Origin: Sherwoodlollariibacterium sp049275655
Lineage (GTDB): Bacteria; Omnitrophota; Gorgyraeia; Gygaellales; Profunditerraquicolaceae
Assembly: GCA_049275655.1 (NCBI GenBank)
Contig: JBASUY010000042.1
Span: forward strand, 56,106 to 120,105
Length of the DNA: 64,000 bases
Direction of reading: 5' to 3'
Part shown: positions 26,364 to 34,675 of the stretch, in pieces
How positions within the stretch are numbered: the first letter of the stretch is position 1
How the letters are laid out: each line of letters starts with the position of its first letter
Translations under genes and position numbers: made by a program
The notes under the pieces: model-generated
What the model saw: only the letters and a program-made list of their open reading frames with translations
Database searches by the model: none
Told to the model about the DNA's origin: nothing

Positions 26364-27410
26364 ATGGAGATTCGTGATTTATTGCTTTTGTCTATTAAGC
26401 ATGGGGCTTCTGATTTACATTTAACTGAAAATGAGCCTCCGATATTAAGGTTAAATGGCAATCTCCTAAGGACTAAAGCAGGGGTTATCAAGAAAGAAGA
26501 CTTAAAGAGGATGATTTATAGTGTCCTTACTAATTATCAAAAAGAGTTATTCGAAAAGGACTTAGAGTTAGATTTTTCTTTAGCCCTCCCTGAATTAGAT
26601 AGGTTCAGAGTCAATGTTCATATACAAAAAGGATGCGTAGAAGCGGCTTTTAGAAGAATTCCTCTTCAGATCCCTACTATAGAGAGGCTGGGCCTGCCTT
26701 CAATTATCAGTGATCTTGCACGTAAGCCCAATGGCCTAGTATTAGTAACCGGGCCTACCGGTATGGGCAAGACTACTACATTAGCAGCTATGATTAATTT
26801 AATAAATAACGAAAGGGAGTCTCTAATTGTTTGCATAGAAGACCCGATAGAGTTTATCTTTAAAAACAATAATAGTATAAATAAGCAAAGAGAGGTTTAT
26901 GCTGATACCCATTCTTTTGCTTCAGCCTTAAGGCATGCCTTAAGGCAGGACCCCGATATCATAGTAGTAGGGGAGATGCGCGATTTAGAAACCATATCTA
27001 CTGCGCTTACTGCGGCTGAGACCGGGCATTTAGTTTTAGCTACCCTACATACTCCTGATGCTCCACAAACCGTAGCAAGAATCATTGATGTTTTTCCTTC
27101 TCATCAGCAGCAGCAGGTTAAGTTACAACTGGCAGATTGCCTTCAGGGGGTAGTTTCGCAGCTTTTGCTTCCGAATACAACAGGTGATGGCAGAGTTCTT
27201 GCCGCAGAGATTATGATGGCCACCTCTGGTATTAGAAACTTGATACGCGAACAAGAGATAGAGCAGATTCCTACTCTTATGCAGACAGGTTCGCAGTATG
27301 GGATGTGCACAATGGATAAATCATTAAAAAGCTTAGTACAAAAAGGCCTGATTACCGTTGATACCGCTTTGTCTAAAGTTAAAAATACAGAGGAGTTTAA
27401 GCAGTTATGA
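26364..27410 (+). CDS. pilT: Twitching motility ATPase PilT
   Basis: Hexameric ATPase that retracts type IV pili at the inner membrane; 348 residues. The N-terminal PAS-like part carries HGASDLHLTENEPPILRLNG. The Walker A motif GPTGMGKT is at 130-137, the Asp box around CIEDPIEF, and Walker B in DPDIIVVGEMRDLETI, followed by AETGHLVLATLHT. It is inserted between leuC and leuD and overlaps leuD by 4 bases. No other pilus structural genes are nearby, although gspA/gspB are at 57-58 kb. Confidence 0.95.
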   Translation: MEIRDLLLLSIKHGASDLHLTENEPPILRLNGNLLRTKAGVIKKEDLKRMIYSVLTNYQKELFEKDLELDFSLALPELDRFRVNVHIQKGCVEAAFRRIPLQIPTIERLGLPSIISDLARKPNGLVLVTGPTGMGKTTTLAAMINLINNERESLIVCIEDPIEFIFKNNNSINKQREVYADTHSFASALRHALRQDPDIIVVGEMRDLETISTALTAAETGHLVLATLHTPDAPQTVARIIDVFPSHQQQQVKLQLADCLQGVVSQLLLPNTTGDGRVLAAEIMMATSGIRNLIREQEIEQIPTLMQTGSQYGMCTMDKSLKSLVQKGLITVDTALSKVKNTEEFKQL

Positions 27411-27910
27411 AGCTTTTAGGTAAGTCTATTAAATTAGGGGATAATATTAATACTGATTTTATTATATCCGGGCGCTATAAGTTTGCCATAACAGATATCA
27501 AAGAGTTAGCAAAACACATTATGGAGGATATCGACCCTAACTTTTATTCTAAGATAGATTTTGGCAAGACTTTTATTGTGGCAGGAGATAATTTTGGGAT
27601 GGGTTCTTCACGGGAGCAGGCGCCTTTAGTGATAAAAGAGGCAGGAGTCAATGCCGTAATCGCTAAAAGTTTTGCGCGTATATTTTACCGCAATGCCTTT
27701 AATATAGGGCTATGCCTTATAGAAGCGGATACCGATAAAATATCCGATAACGATTTACTTGAAATAGATTTAGACAGTGGGACGATTATTAATAAGTCTA
27801 AAGACGATACTCTTAAGATAAAACCTCTTCCTCTATTTATGCAGGAATTATTAAGAGCCGGAGGGATAATTAACTATTTTAAAAAACACGGGGAGTTAAA
27901 AGTTAAATGA
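27407..27910 (+). CDS. leuD: LeuD/aconitase-family hydro-lyase, small subunit
   Basis: Swivelling small subunit that completes the active site with the product at 25099; 167 residues. The substrate-binding motif GMGSSREQAP is present. The specificity loop after GDNINTDFIISGR reads YKFA (24-27), whereas isopropylmalate dehydratases usually have YLRT and homoaconitases YLVY, so substrate choice is open. The start overlaps pilT and the stop overlaps the next gene by 4 bases each, showing coupling with the isocitrate dehydrogenase gene. Confidence 0.88.
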   Translation: MKLLGKSIKLGDNINTDFIISGRYKFAITDIKELAKHIMEDIDPNFYSKIDFGKTFIVAGDNFGMGSSREQAPLVIKEAGVNAVIAKSFARIFYRNAFNIGLCLIEADTDKISDNDLLEIDLDSGTIINKSKDDTLKIKPLPLFMQELLRAGGIINYFKKHGELKVK

Positions 27911-28989
27911 GTTATAAGGTTACATTGATACCCGGAGATGGCATTGGCCCTGAGGTAGTCTTAGCGGCAAAAAGATGTGTTGAGGCAACAGGCGTTTTAG
28001 TTGAGTGGGAAGAGGCCTTAGCAGGATCTGATGCGCTTAATGCCTTTGGCGAACTTTTGCCTAAGAATACGCTTGATTCCATAAGGAAAAATAAGGTTGC
28101 CTTAAAAGGCCCGATTATAACTCCGATAGGAGAAGGATTTAGGTCGGTAAATGTAGCAATTAGACAGGCGCTTAATCTTTATGCTTGTGTTAGGCCGGCT
28201 AAGTCATATTTAGGAGTAAGGAGTAGGTATAAAGATATTGATTTAGTTTTAATACGTGAAAATAGCGAGGACCTTTATTCAGGGATTGAATTTGAGGAGG
28301 GGCTAGAAGAAACTAAGCTTTTAATAGAGAGGATAGATAGCTTAAGCAAGGCTAAGATTCGTATTGACTCAGGCATATCTATTAAACCGATATCTAGATT
28401 TGCCTCAGAGAGGATAGTAAGGTTTGCCTTTGAGTATGCCTTAAGGCACAACCGTAAAAAAGTTACGATAGTGCATAAAGCAAATATAATGAAGTTTACC
28501 GATGGATTATTCCTTAAGGTAGGTAGGGAAATTGCTAAAGAATATGCAGGCAGGGTTTTATTTGAAGAGGCGATAGTTGACAATATCTCTATGCAGCTTG
28601 TGCAAAAGCCTCATAATTATGACGTATTAGTCACGCCCAATCTTTACGGCGATATACTCTCAGACCTTTGTGCTGGTTTAATTGGAGGATTAGGAATTGC
28701 CCCGGGGGCAAATATTGGTGACGACATAGCGGTATTTGAGGCGGTTCACGGCTCTGCCCCGAAGTATAAAGGAATGAATAAGGTAAACCCTACGGCGATG
28801 ATACTATCGGCAGTACTTATGTTAGATTACTTAGGCGAAAAGAAAGCCGCAATAAGATTAGAGGATGCGGTAAGGGAAGTTATCCTTGAAGGCGCTTGTG
28901 TAACCTACGATTTTAAATCCGCCCCCAACGACCCTCAAGCATGCGGCACGCAGGAGATGGCCGATGCTATTATAAAAAAAATAAAATAG
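27907..28989 (+). CDS. icd: Isocitrate dehydrogenase family enzyme, probably NADP-dependent
   Basis: A beta-decarboxylating dehydrogenase of 360 residues. GEGFRSVNVAIRQALNLYACVRP carries the SxNVxxR substrate motif of isocitrate dehydrogenases, not the LLxLR of isopropylmalate dehydrogenases. IRENSEDLYSGIEFE and NLYGDILSDLCAGL are family blocks. Lys286-Tyr287 in HGSAPKYKG match the NADP-binding pair of E. coli Icd; NAD enzymes usually have Asp-Ile there. It is shorter than E. coli Icd (about 416) because it lacks the large insert. Translationally coupled to leuD. Confidence 0.87.
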   Translation: MSYKVTLIPGDGIGPEVVLAAKRCVEATGVLVEWEEALAGSDALNAFGELLPKNTLDSIRKNKVALKGPIITPIGEGFRSVNVAIRQALNLYACVRPAKSYLGVRSRYKDIDLVLIRENSEDLYSGIEFEEGLEETKLLIERIDSLSKAKIRIDSGISIKPISRFASERIVRFAFEYALRHNRKKVTIVHKANIMKFTDGLFLKVGREIAKEYAGRVLFEEAIVDNISMQLVQKPHNYDVLVTPNLYGDILSDLCAGLIGGLGIAPGANIGDDIAVFEAVHGSAPKYKGMNKVNPTAMILSAVLMLDYLGEKKAAIRLEDAVREVILEGACVTYDFKSAPNDPQACGTQEMADAIIKKIK

Positions 28990-28996
28990 ATAAAGG

Positions 28997-29923
28997 ATGA
29001 AGATATCCATACTTGGAGCAGGAAATGTAGGCAGCCTTACAGCTATGCGCTTGGCCCAACTTTCTTTGGGGGATATTCTTTTAGTAGATGTCCTTAAAGG
29101 CTTGGCTTTAGGTAAGGCGCTTGATTTAGAAGATGCAAGGGGTACATTAAGGTTAGATTATAATGTAAAAGGGACGGACAATATATCTTCCATTGTTGAT
29201 TCTGATATTGTGGTAATAACTGCCGGACTTTCCCGTAAGCCGGGGATGACTAGGGAGGATTTGCTTTTAAAGAATTCCCAGATATTAAAATCCCTCTCTA
29301 AGAGTATAAAAAGTTTTGCTGAAAATGCTATTATAATTGTGGTGACTAATCCCTTGGATTTAATGACGTATTTTGTTTTAAAAGAATCCGGTTTTAAAAA
29401 GAATAAGGTTTTTGGGATGGGGATAAGCTTGGACGCAGCTAGATTTGCTAATATAATTTCTCGGGAGTTGACCATACCAATAGAAGAAATTAACCCTGTA
29501 GTTATAGGGCCTCACGGTGAAGGGATGCTGCCTTTACCAAGGCATACTAAGATAGCAGGGATAAACTTTTTAACCTTAGCTGGGGAAGAGAAAGCAGAGC
29601 TTATTGTAAATAAGACGGTTAACAGGGGCGCTGAAATAGTCTCTGCCTTAGGTTCAGGAAGCGCTTTTTTTGCTCCTTCTGCGGCAATAGCAGATTTAGT
29701 TTCTTCTATTGCCTTAGATAGGAAGATGGTTACCGGAGTATCTGCTTATTTAGAGGGAGAGTATAAGGTCAATGGGGTTTGCTTAGGGGTTCCTTGTAGG
29801 ATTGGAAGAGGAGGAATAGAGGAGATAATAGAGTTGGATTTAAATAAAGAAGAGTCAGAGAGGTTTTTCCTTTCAGCAGAATCCATATCCAATCTCCTCA
29901 AGGGTTTGCCATGTATGACTTAG
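28997..29923 (+). CDS. mdh: Malate dehydrogenase (LDH-like type)
   Basis: Interconverts malate and oxaloacetate with NAD; 308 residues. The Rossmann start is ISILGAGNVGSLTAMRLAQ. The active loop AGLSRKPGMTREDLL contains the arginines that select malate, in contrast to the glutamine of lactate dehydrogenases. VVTNPLDLMTYF and the histidine in VIGPHGEGMLPLPR complete the catalytic set. It overlaps the next gene by 13 bases. Confidence 0.93.
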   Translation: MKISILGAGNVGSLTAMRLAQLSLGDILLVDVLKGLALGKALDLEDARGTLRLDYNVKGTDNISSIVDSDIVVITAGLSRKPGMTREDLLLKNSQILKSLSKSIKSFAENAIIIVVTNPLDLMTYFVLKESGFKKNKVFGMGISLDAARFANIISRELTIPIEEINPVVIGPHGEGMLPLPRHTKIAGINFLTLAGEEKAELIVNKTVNRGAEIVSALGSGSAFFAPSAAIADLVSSIALDRKMVTGVSAYLEGEYKVNGVCLGVPCRIGRGGIEEIIELDLNKEESERFFLSAESISNLLKGLPCMT

Positions 29924-31206
29924 CTATAATCGGAGCTGGTTGGGCAGGTTTTAATGCCGCTATCAGGGCTAAAGAATTGGGGCTTAAGGTAGCTATTATA
30001 GAAAAAGGCGAAGTAGGCGGGGTTTGTTTAAATTTAGGGTGCATACCTACTAAGTCATTGTTGCAATCTAAGAAAGTTTTAAATATACTTAAGAATTCTT
30101 TGATTTTTGGCATATCTAATCTAAACCCTTTATTTGATATCTCTTTAGCTATGAAGAGGAAAAAAGAGGTGGTGGATAGTTTGCGTTCCGGGATGGCTTT
30201 TATGCTTAAAGGCATAGATATTATTAAAGGCGAAGCAGTGCTTATCTCTTCTAATTCAATAGAGGTTGGTAAAGATTTATTGAAGGCTAAATTCATTATT
30301 GTAGCTACAGGTTCTATGCCTTTAGAGCTAAATACTTTAAAATTTGATAATAAAAAGATTATATCTAGCAATGAAGCTTTAAGTTTAAGCGAAATTCCTT
30401 CTTCTATCTTGATTATAGGCGCAGGGGCTATTGGGTGTGAGTTTGCAGATTTATTCTCTGGGCTTGGCACAGAAGTTACTATAGTTGAGAAGGAAAAACG
30501 GCTCTTGCCTTCAGAGGATAAAGATTTATCTTTTAGGTTAGAATATTTTTTTAAGAAAAAAAATATTAATCTTAAAACAGATTATGATTATTCAGCCTTA
30601 AATTTAGAGGATTACAATTATGTTTTAGTCTCTATCGGGCGCAAGCCCGTCTCTAGCCTTAGAGGGTTAAAAGAATTAGGGGTAAGGACTAAAGGGGATA
30701 GGATTATAACCGATGATTTTTTAAAAACAGATGTAGAGAATATTTATGCTGCCGGAGACTGCACTTCGGAGGTTATGCTTGCGCATCTTGCCGGTTATCA
30801 GGGTAGGATCGCCGTAGATAATATATTTAAAGGCAAGGATAAACAAAAATCTTTCCCTAAGACTATACCTAATATTATTTTTACTGATCCGCAGATAGCT
30901 TCAGCCGGATTAACAGAGGATAAAGCCAAGGAAGGGGGAGTAAGGTTTAAGGTGCGCAAGTTTGATTTTATGGCTTCCGGGATGGCGCGTATATTAGGCG
31001 AGAATAAAGGTTTTCTTAAGATAATCTCTGATGAAAATACGGGGCTACTTCTAGGTTTTTCAATGATTGCCCCTATGGCTTCTGAAGCCTCAGCAGCTTT
31101 AACTTTGGCAATTTCTTCCGGTTTAAAGGAAGAAGATATACATTCAACTATTTTTGCGCATCCGACAATTAGCGAATCTATAGGAGAGGTTTTTAAGCAA
31201 AATTAA
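29911..31206 (+). CDS. lpd: Dihydrolipoamide dehydrogenase family protein
   Basis: Flavin disulphide reductase of 431 residues, the E3 component of 2-oxoacid or glycine-cleavage complexes. The FAD-binding GAGWAGFNAA is at 8-17 and the redox disulphide is C39/C44 in GGVCLNLGCIPTKS. The NAD-binding IIGAGAIGCEFADLFSGLG and the second FAD motif IYAAGDC follow. The C-terminal catalytic HPTISE histidine is present. It is slightly shorter than typical E3 (about 470). It is followed by a lone lipoyl-domain gene, which could be its substrate. Confidence 0.92.
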   Translation: MYDLAIIGAGWAGFNAAIRAKELGLKVAIIEKGEVGGVCLNLGCIPTKSLLQSKKVLNILKNSLIFGISNLNPLFDISLAMKRKKEVVDSLRSGMAFMLKGIDIIKGEAVLISSNSIEVGKDLLKAKFIIVATGSMPLELNTLKFDNKKIISSNEALSLSEIPSSILIIGAGAIGCEFADLFSGLGTEVTIVEKEKRLLPSEDKDLSFRLEYFFKKKNINLKTDYDYSALNLEDYNYVLVSIGRKPVSSLRGLKELGVRTKGDRIITDDFLKTDVENIYAAGDCTSEVMLAHLAGYQGRIAVDNIFKGKDKQKSFPKTIPNIIFTDPQIASAGLTEDKAKEGGVRFKVRKFDFMASGMARILGENKGFLKIISDENTGLLLGFSMIAPMASEASAALTLAISSGLKEEDIHSTIFAHPTISESIGEVFKQN

Positions 31207-31211
31207 TTTTT

Positions 31212-31232
31212 ATAAAAGCCTGGAGGTTTTAT
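31212..31232 (+). promoter_or_regulatory. Hairpin sequestering the ribosome binding site of the lipoyl gene
   Basis: ATAAAA(G)CC at 31212-31220 pairs with GGTTTTAT at 31225-31232 around the loop TGGA, with one bulged G. The Shine-Dalgarno GGAGG spans loop and 3' arm, and the stem ends directly at the ATG at 31233. Such a weak AU-rich helix could act as a translational switch. The pairing is seen; the regulatory role is inferred. Confidence 0.35.
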
Positions 31233-31469
31233 ATGGTTAAGGTGGTTTTGCCTGAGCTTGGAGAAGGGATTAAAAAAGCAACGGTATCGCATTGGTTTTT
31301 TAAACCCGGAGAACAGATTAGCGAAAAAGATGATTTAGTAGAACTTACTACAGATAAAACAACTTTTAACCTCCCTAGCCCCTGCAAAGGGGTCCTTTCT
31401 GAGATTGTAGCTTCCGTAGGAGAAGATGTTCAGATAGGCGCTCTTTTAGCGGTCATAGAAGAGAGTTAA
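31233..31469 (+). CDS. Stand-alone lipoyl-domain protein
   Basis: A 78-residue protein that is a single lipoyl/biotinyl domain. VVLPELGEGIKKATVSHWFF is the typical start of an E2 lipoyl domain, and K42 in TTDKTTFNLPSP is the likely lipoylation site. No peripheral-subunit-binding or acyltransferase domain follows; the gene stops and a promoter comes next. It could serve as a free lipoate carrier for the adjacent E3 or for an E2 encoded elsewhere. Glycine cleavage H protein is longer (about 125) and has a different start. Confidence 0.85.
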   Translation: MVKVVLPELGEGIKKATVSHWFFKPGEQISEKDDLVELTTDKTTFNLPSPCKGVLSEIVASVGEDVQIGALLAVIEES

Positions 31470-31473
31470 AGCC

Positions 31474-31501
31474 TTGACAATATAGGCTAATTTGTTAGTA
31501 T
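31474..31501 (+). promoter_or_regulatory. Probable sigma70-type promoter
   Basis: A perfect TTGACA (31474-31479) is followed 16 bases later by TAGTAT (31496-31501), within TTAGTATATATT, so the exact -10 is uncertain. It lies between the lipoyl gene and the HD-GYP gene at 31523 and probably starts the signalling/envelope operon. Confidence 0.55.
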
Positions 31502-31522
31502 ATATTAAAAAGGTAACTATCT

Positions 31523-32689
31523 ATGCCTATTGATTATAAGAAAGAATTAGAGAATGCTGCGCGTGGGATGATTTTAGTGCATGACCCGGATGTTTTGATT
31601 AAGATGGTCATCCGCGCTTTAGTAGAAAAGGCGATGATAGAGCATGCAAGCGTCCTTCTCTATGATCCTAAACGCCAGGCGTATGTATTAAGCCTCTCCG
31701 GAGGCTCTCTATCAAAGAAAGTTCCCGTCGGTTTTGCTTCTTTGGATAAGGATGATCCCCTTATACGTTTTTTTAGAGAACGTAATAATAGGTTAATATT
31801 CGGCAATGACCTCTTTACCATTAGCTCTGCTGAAAAATCACTTAAAAAAGGCCTTCTCTCAGAGAGGGTAAAGAGCCTCTTGAAGGATGCGCTTTATCAG
31901 GCAAAGTTGCTTGATACGGCTCTTTGCATACCTAGTTACTTTAGGGATGACTTATTATGCCTATTTCTTTTAGGCAAGAAAAAAGACGGCAAGGATTTTT
32001 TTCCTAAAGAGCTTGATTTCTTCTCTGCTCTTGCTTCAAATATGGCTATGGCTATTAGAAATGCCCAGCTATTTAAAGATTTAGAGTCTGAACTTAATAA
32101 AAAACATCAACTTTTTATGCGTACTACTATTGCTCTTGTAGCTGCAATTGAGGCTAAAGACCACTATACCCACGGGCATACTACACGTGTCAGCAATTTT
32201 AGCCTTAAGATAGCTAATAAATTAAAAGATAAGAATAGAAAACTCATAAATGAAAAGTTTCTTGAAAATTTATATATAGCCAGCCTCTTACATGATGTCG
32301 GAAAGATTGGTGTGCCCGAACATATATTAAATAAAAGAAGTAGCCTTACCGTAGGGGAGAAAAACAGGATTAAAGAGCATCCGTTAATAGGCGCTACTAT
32401 CTTAAAGCCGATAGAGGAATTAGAAGAGTCTGTAGTCGGAATAAAATACCACCATGAGAGGCCTGATGGCTTAGGGTATCCCGAAGGCTTAAAGGGCAAG
32501 GAGATACCCCTGATAGCTTCAATAATATCGGTTGCTGACTCCTTTGATGCTATGACTACAAATAGGCCTTATCGTCCCGCACTATCTAAGGATGAGGCTG
32601 TTAAAGAGATAGGCAAGCTTTCTAATCTTCAATTCTCTCCTCAGGTAACCGAGGCATTTATGGAATTATGCCTTGAGGGAACCTTGTAA
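31523..32689 (+). CDS. GAF domain plus HD-GYP phosphodiesterase
   Basis: A cytoplasmic 388-residue sensor-effector. Roughly residues 15-195 form a GAF-like domain and 200-385 an HD-GYP domain. The metal and catalytic residues are all visible: HYTHGHTTRV, LLHDVGKIGVPEHIL, HPLIGATIL, HHERPDGLGYP and SVADSFDAM. HD-GYP proteins hydrolyse cyclic di-GMP, so it probably lowers this messenger, with the GAF domain as the regulatory input. It has its own promoter and is the first gene of the run into envelope genes. Confidence 0.9.
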   Translation: MPIDYKKELENAARGMILVHDPDVLIKMVIRALVEKAMIEHASVLLYDPKRQAYVLSLSGGSLSKKVPVGFASLDKDDPLIRFFRERNNRLIFGNDLFTISSAEKSLKKGLLSERVKSLLKDALYQAKLLDTALCIPSYFRDDLLCLFLLGKKKDGKDFFPKELDFFSALASNMAMAIRNAQLFKDLESELNKKHQLFMRTTIALVAAIEAKDHYTHGHTTRVSNFSLKIANKLKDKNRKLINEKFLENLYIASLLHDVGKIGVPEHILNKRSSLTVGEKNRIKEHPLIGATILKPIEELEESVVGIKYHHERPDGLGYPEGLKGKEIPLIASIISVADSFDAMTTNRPYRPALSKDEAVKEIGKLSNLQFSPQVTEAFMELCLEGTL

Positions 32690-32696
32690 TTTTATC

Positions 32697-33821
32697 ATGC
32701 CTTCTAAGCGGATTATCTTGATGTATATATCAGAGGTCTCCGGGCACCGTAATGCTGCTACAGCTATAGAGGGGGCATTGGGTATCCTAAAGCCAGATAT
32801 TGATACATTAAATATCAATGCCTTTAACTACACTAATCCTATAGCAGAAAAGATAACTAATAGTATTTATATGGGGATTATCAAGATTGCCCCTCAGATA
32901 TGGGATTACCTTTATGATAATCCTAAGGTATTAAAAAGAGTAGAGCGGACAAAAAATAATATCCATAAGGCTAATTCCCCTAAATTAAAGAAGCTTTTCG
33001 ATAGATACCGCCCTGATGCAGTTATCTGTACACAGGCCTTTCCTTGTGGAATGGTAGCTGATTACAAGAAGACCTATTCTTCCTCAGTCCCCCTAATTGC
33101 AGTATTAACGGACTATATTCCACATGCCTATTGGGTTTATGATACTGTAGATTACTATATAGTCCCTACGGAAGATATAGCCGCTACTTTAATTAAAAGA
33201 GGGGTGCCCTCAGTAAAAGTCAAGCCGTTAGGCATTCCTTTTAGCCCTAAATTTAACCAACAGCGGCCTAAAGAAGAGTTGCTAAAAAATTATAATCTTA
33301 AGGGCGAAACTCCTATTATATTGATTATGGGGGGAGGGCAGGGTTTAGGCCCGATAAAGGAGATTGTAAAGTCGTTGGAGAGAGTAAAGGAAGAGATACA
33401 AGAGATTGTAGTCACCGGGACAAATAGTAGGCTTTATAATACATTAAAAAGAAGGATAAGAAGATACAAAAAGAAGATACTCCTCTTTGGTTATACCCAT
33501 CGCATTAATGAGTTTATGGACTTAGCGGATATAATAATTAGTAAGCCAGGGGGGATTACTACGGCAGAGGCACTCTCCAAGGGTAAGCCGATGATTATTA
33601 TAAAACCTCTGCCCGGGCAAGAGGCGAATAATGCCGCATATTTAACTTCGGCAGGAGCGGCTATTAAGGTAGATAGCCCTAAAGAGGCATATTTAGCCGT
33701 GGATGAACTTATTAAAAACCCGGATAAATTCTCTAAGTTAAGAGAATCCGCAAAAAAAATAGCAAAGCCTAAGGCGAGCATAGATATCGCAGAATTTATC
33801 CTAAAAGAAATAAAGGTATGA
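32697..33821 (+). CDS. MGDG synthase-like glycosyltransferase
   Basis: A 374-residue GT28-type glycosyltransferase. The N-terminal block (MYISEVSGHRNAATAIEGAL) matches the acceptor domain of monogalactosyldiacylglycerol synthases. The C-terminal donor domain has IILIMGGGQGLGPIKEIV and KPGGITTAEALSKGKPMII. It probably adds sugar to diacylglycerol or a related lipid at the inner membrane. I chose ATG 32697, 7 bases after the previous stop; a TTG at 32673 would overlap the upstream gene. It overlaps the following acyltransferase gene by 4 bases. Confidence 0.85.
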   Translation: MPSKRIILMYISEVSGHRNAATAIEGALGILKPDIDTLNINAFNYTNPIAEKITNSIYMGIIKIAPQIWDYLYDNPKVLKRVERTKNNIHKANSPKLKKLFDRYRPDAVICTQAFPCGMVADYKKTYSSSVPLIAVLTDYIPHAYWVYDTVDYYIVPTEDIAATLIKRGVPSVKVKPLGIPFSPKFNQQRPKEELLKNYNLKGETPIILIMGGGQGLGPIKEIVKSLERVKEEIQEIVVTGTNSRLYNTLKRRIRRYKKKILLFGYTHRINEFMDLADIIISKPGGITTAEALSKGKPMIIIKPLPGQEANNAAYLTSAGAAIKVDSPKEAYLAVDELIKNPDKFSKLRESAKKIAKPKASIDIAEFILKEIKV

Positions 33822-34675
33822 TAAGTTATTCCTTTTATAGGTTTGCAGAAGTATTGGCATTATCCTTGCCTTTAAACCTTGCTTATTCGGTAGCTATTTT
33901 GATATCTGCTACTTATTATATTTTTGCTTTTAAGGATCGTAAAATAGTTACACAGAACCTGAGGGCAATTTTTCCAAAAAAAACTAAAAGAGAGATATCT
34001 TCAATACGATTAAGGGTTTTTCTTAACTTTGCTAAATATCTTGTTGATTTTTTGCGTTTTAAAAAAATAGATATGAATTATATAAAAAGCAAGGTCACCC
34101 TTAAGGGGATAGAAAATATTAAAGAGGGGCTTAAGGCAGGCAAAGGGGTTATTTTATTAACCGCGCATTTAGGTAACTGGGAGTTAGGCGGGGTAGTCCT
34201 TTCTCAGTTAGGTTATCCTTTGTTAAGCGTTGCTTTACCGCATAAATCTAAAAAGGTGGATGAGTTTTTTAATGAGAAGCGGCAAAGTAAAGGGATAGAC
34301 ATTTTTCCTTTAGGTAGGGCTGCTAAGGCTTGCCTTAGGGCTTTAAAGGAGAACCGTTTGATAGCCTTGGTAGGCGATAGGGACTTTACAGATAAAGGTA
34401 GGCCTGTTTACTTTTTTGGAAAGATAGCGCTTTTTCCGGAAGGGGCTGCGGTACTCTCTTTGCAAAGAGGCTCTTTGATAATCCCTGGCTTTATGCTTCG
34501 TAATAGAGATGATAGTTATGATTTAATTTTTGAAAAACCTTTGGAGTTTACACTTGGGGTTAGCCGCCGGCAAGATATAGATTCTATTATAAGTAAATGC
34601 GCGAAAGTATTTGAAAAATACATATATAAATACCCGGATCAATGGTATATGTTTAGGAGGTTTTGGAGAGAATGA
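33818..34675 (+). CDS. LpxL/HtrB-family lipid acyltransferase
   Basis: A 285-residue membrane-associated acyltransferase of the lipid A late-acyltransferase family. The N-terminal hydrophobic helix is followed by the catalytic HLGNWE motif (H near residue 117). DRDFTDKGRPVYFFGK and FPEGAAVLSLQRG form the substrate blocks, with YPDQWYMFRRFWRE at the C terminus. It likely adds a secondary acyl chain to lipid A or another glycolipid, consistent with the glycolipid synthase next to it. ATGA overlaps occur at both ends. Confidence 0.88.
   Translation: MISYSFYRFAEVLALSLPLNLAYSVAILISATYYIFAFKDRKIVTQNLRAIFPKKTKREISSIRLRVFLNFAKYLVDFLRFKKIDMNYIKSKVTLKGIENIKEGLKAGKGVILLTAHLGNWELGGVVLSQLGYPLLSVALPHKSKKVDEFFNEKRQSKGIDIFPLGRAAKACLRALKENRLIALVGDRDFTDKGRPVYFFGKIALFPEGAAVLSLQRGSLIIPGFMLRNRDDSYDLIFEKPLEFTLGVSRRQDIDSIISKCAKVFEKYIYKYPDQWYMFRRFWRE

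Noticed and set aside
31470..31522. Frameshifted remainder of an E2 acyltransferase after the lipoyl domain
   Set aside because: The next 50 bases contain a promoter and then the HD-GYP gene; no E2 domain residues are visible in any frame.
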